DNA of 6,206 bases from the NCBI GenBank assembly GCA_024399225.1, contig JAKSHV010000069.1, positions 1 to 6,206 on the forward strand. Reading direction: 5' to 3'. The first letter of the stretch is position 1, and every line of letters begins with the position of its first letter. Under the pieces are notes generated by a model. It was not told where the DNA came from and did not search any database. It was given only the letters and a program-made list of their open reading frames with translations. Source of the DNA: an archaeon (GTDB taxonomy: Archaea > Thermoplasmatota > Thermoplasmata > Methanomassiliicoccales > Methanomethylophilaceae). Positions 5,809 to 6,206 of the stretch are shown here, in pieces. The position numbers and the translations under genes were made by a program.

Positions 5809-6206
5809 ATGCTTAAGACAGTCATAACCAAATACTCGTTTGCGGATGATTCGCTGTTGACCAGAAAACAGATCGCATTGCTCGGCTACATCGCCGCCAT
5901 CATCTTCTTCGGATGCTGGGGCCTCGGAATAATCCTCGACGGCTCCTGGACCTACGGTTCGAACGCACTCTCCGACCTGGGAGTTTCCGACAGTACCGCG
6001 GCCGCCATGCTGTTCAATCTCGGAGTGTGCATTATTTCGTCCATAGTCTGGACCCTTGAGATGATCGGCATCTTCAGACTCGGAGACGGACTCTGCAAGA
6101 TGTACGCATTGTTCACCATCGTCTCCATGGTGTTCCTGTTCCTGGTCGGAGTCTTCAACGAAAGCTACGGTGAACTCCACGGAACCGTAGCCACATTCTA
6201 CGGAAT
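5809..6206 (+). CDS. DUF998-like integral membrane protein, N-terminal part
   Basis: The frame is open from the ATG at 5809 to the window edge, giving 132 residues of an incomplete protein. An in-frame TGA at 5794 and the absence of other start codons between them fix the start. No ribosome site precedes it, so the message may be leaderless or weakly translated. After a short polar N-terminus come hydrophobic helices at about 22-44, 64-88 and 98-116, with a further one likely beyond the edge. The signature SNALSDLG at 51-58, then LFNLGV and GVFNESYGELHG near the third helix, match my memory of the DUF998 family (usually about six helices), whose function is unknown. It is unrelated to tryptophan synthesis and is separated from trpA by a hairpin and possible operators, so it is probably a separate unit. 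The family call rests on motif recall only. Confidence 0.75.
   Translation, partial: MLKTVITKYSFADDSLLTRKQIALLGYIAAIIFFGCWGLGIILDGSWTYGSNALSDLGVSDSTAAAMLFNLGVCIISSIVWTLEMIGIFRLGDGLCKMYALFTIVSMVFLFLVGVFNESYGELHGTVATFYG

Noticed and set aside
5623..6180. 185-codon minus-strand frame opposite the membrane-protein gene
   Set aside because: Acidic, Glu/Asp/His-rich translation typical of antisense to hydrophobic coding; the + strand frame has membrane helices and a family signature.

Overview
The window holds the 3' end of trpE followed by a complete tryptophan biosynthesis operon, trpG-trpD-trpC-trpF-trpB-trpA, all on the + strand. After it come a 342-base non-coding stretch and the first 132 codons of a DUF998-like membrane protein that runs off the right edge. 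Base composition is moderately GC-rich, with a strong preference for C in third positions, GGA for Gly and AGG for Arg. Starts are often preceded by GGAGG/GGTGA-like ribosome sites, and none of the seven visible stop codons is TAG. The dominant AGG arginine codons, TATA-like AT islands and general protein character suggest an archaeon. My best guess is a gut or rumen methanogen of the Methanomassiliicoccales (Thermoplasmata), but this is inference from style and no taxonomic marker is present.

Layout: trpE (partial, to 493) encodes the chorismate-binding half of anthranilate synthase and trpG (490-1074) its glutaminase partner. trpD (1071-2087), trpC (2084-2875) and trpF (2872-3483) turn anthranilate into indole-glycerol phosphate. 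trpB (3507-4697) and trpA (4690-5466) form tryptophan synthase. The first five genes are joined by four ATGA overlaps. A 23-base gap separates trpF from trpB, and trpB and trpA overlap by 8 bases, so the operon looks like two translational blocks, EGDCF and BA. Its promoter and any leader or operator lie upstream of the window.

The stretch 5467-5808 carries a GC-rich terminator-like hairpin just after trpA and several perfect inverted repeats, including a 16-base palindrome. Only very short open frames occur there. The gene that follows is an integral membrane protein unrelated to tryptophan synthesis.

The biology is mostly ordinary. The points that deserve a second look are: the first ~76 bases, where trpE departs from its family at nearly invariant residues by a run of mostly A-to-C/T-to-G changes, probably bad sequence at a contig end; a Glu in place of the catalytic Asp in TrpA; a possible internal promoter before trpB; and the dyad-rich intergenic region. 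I did not find a convincing new biological system.
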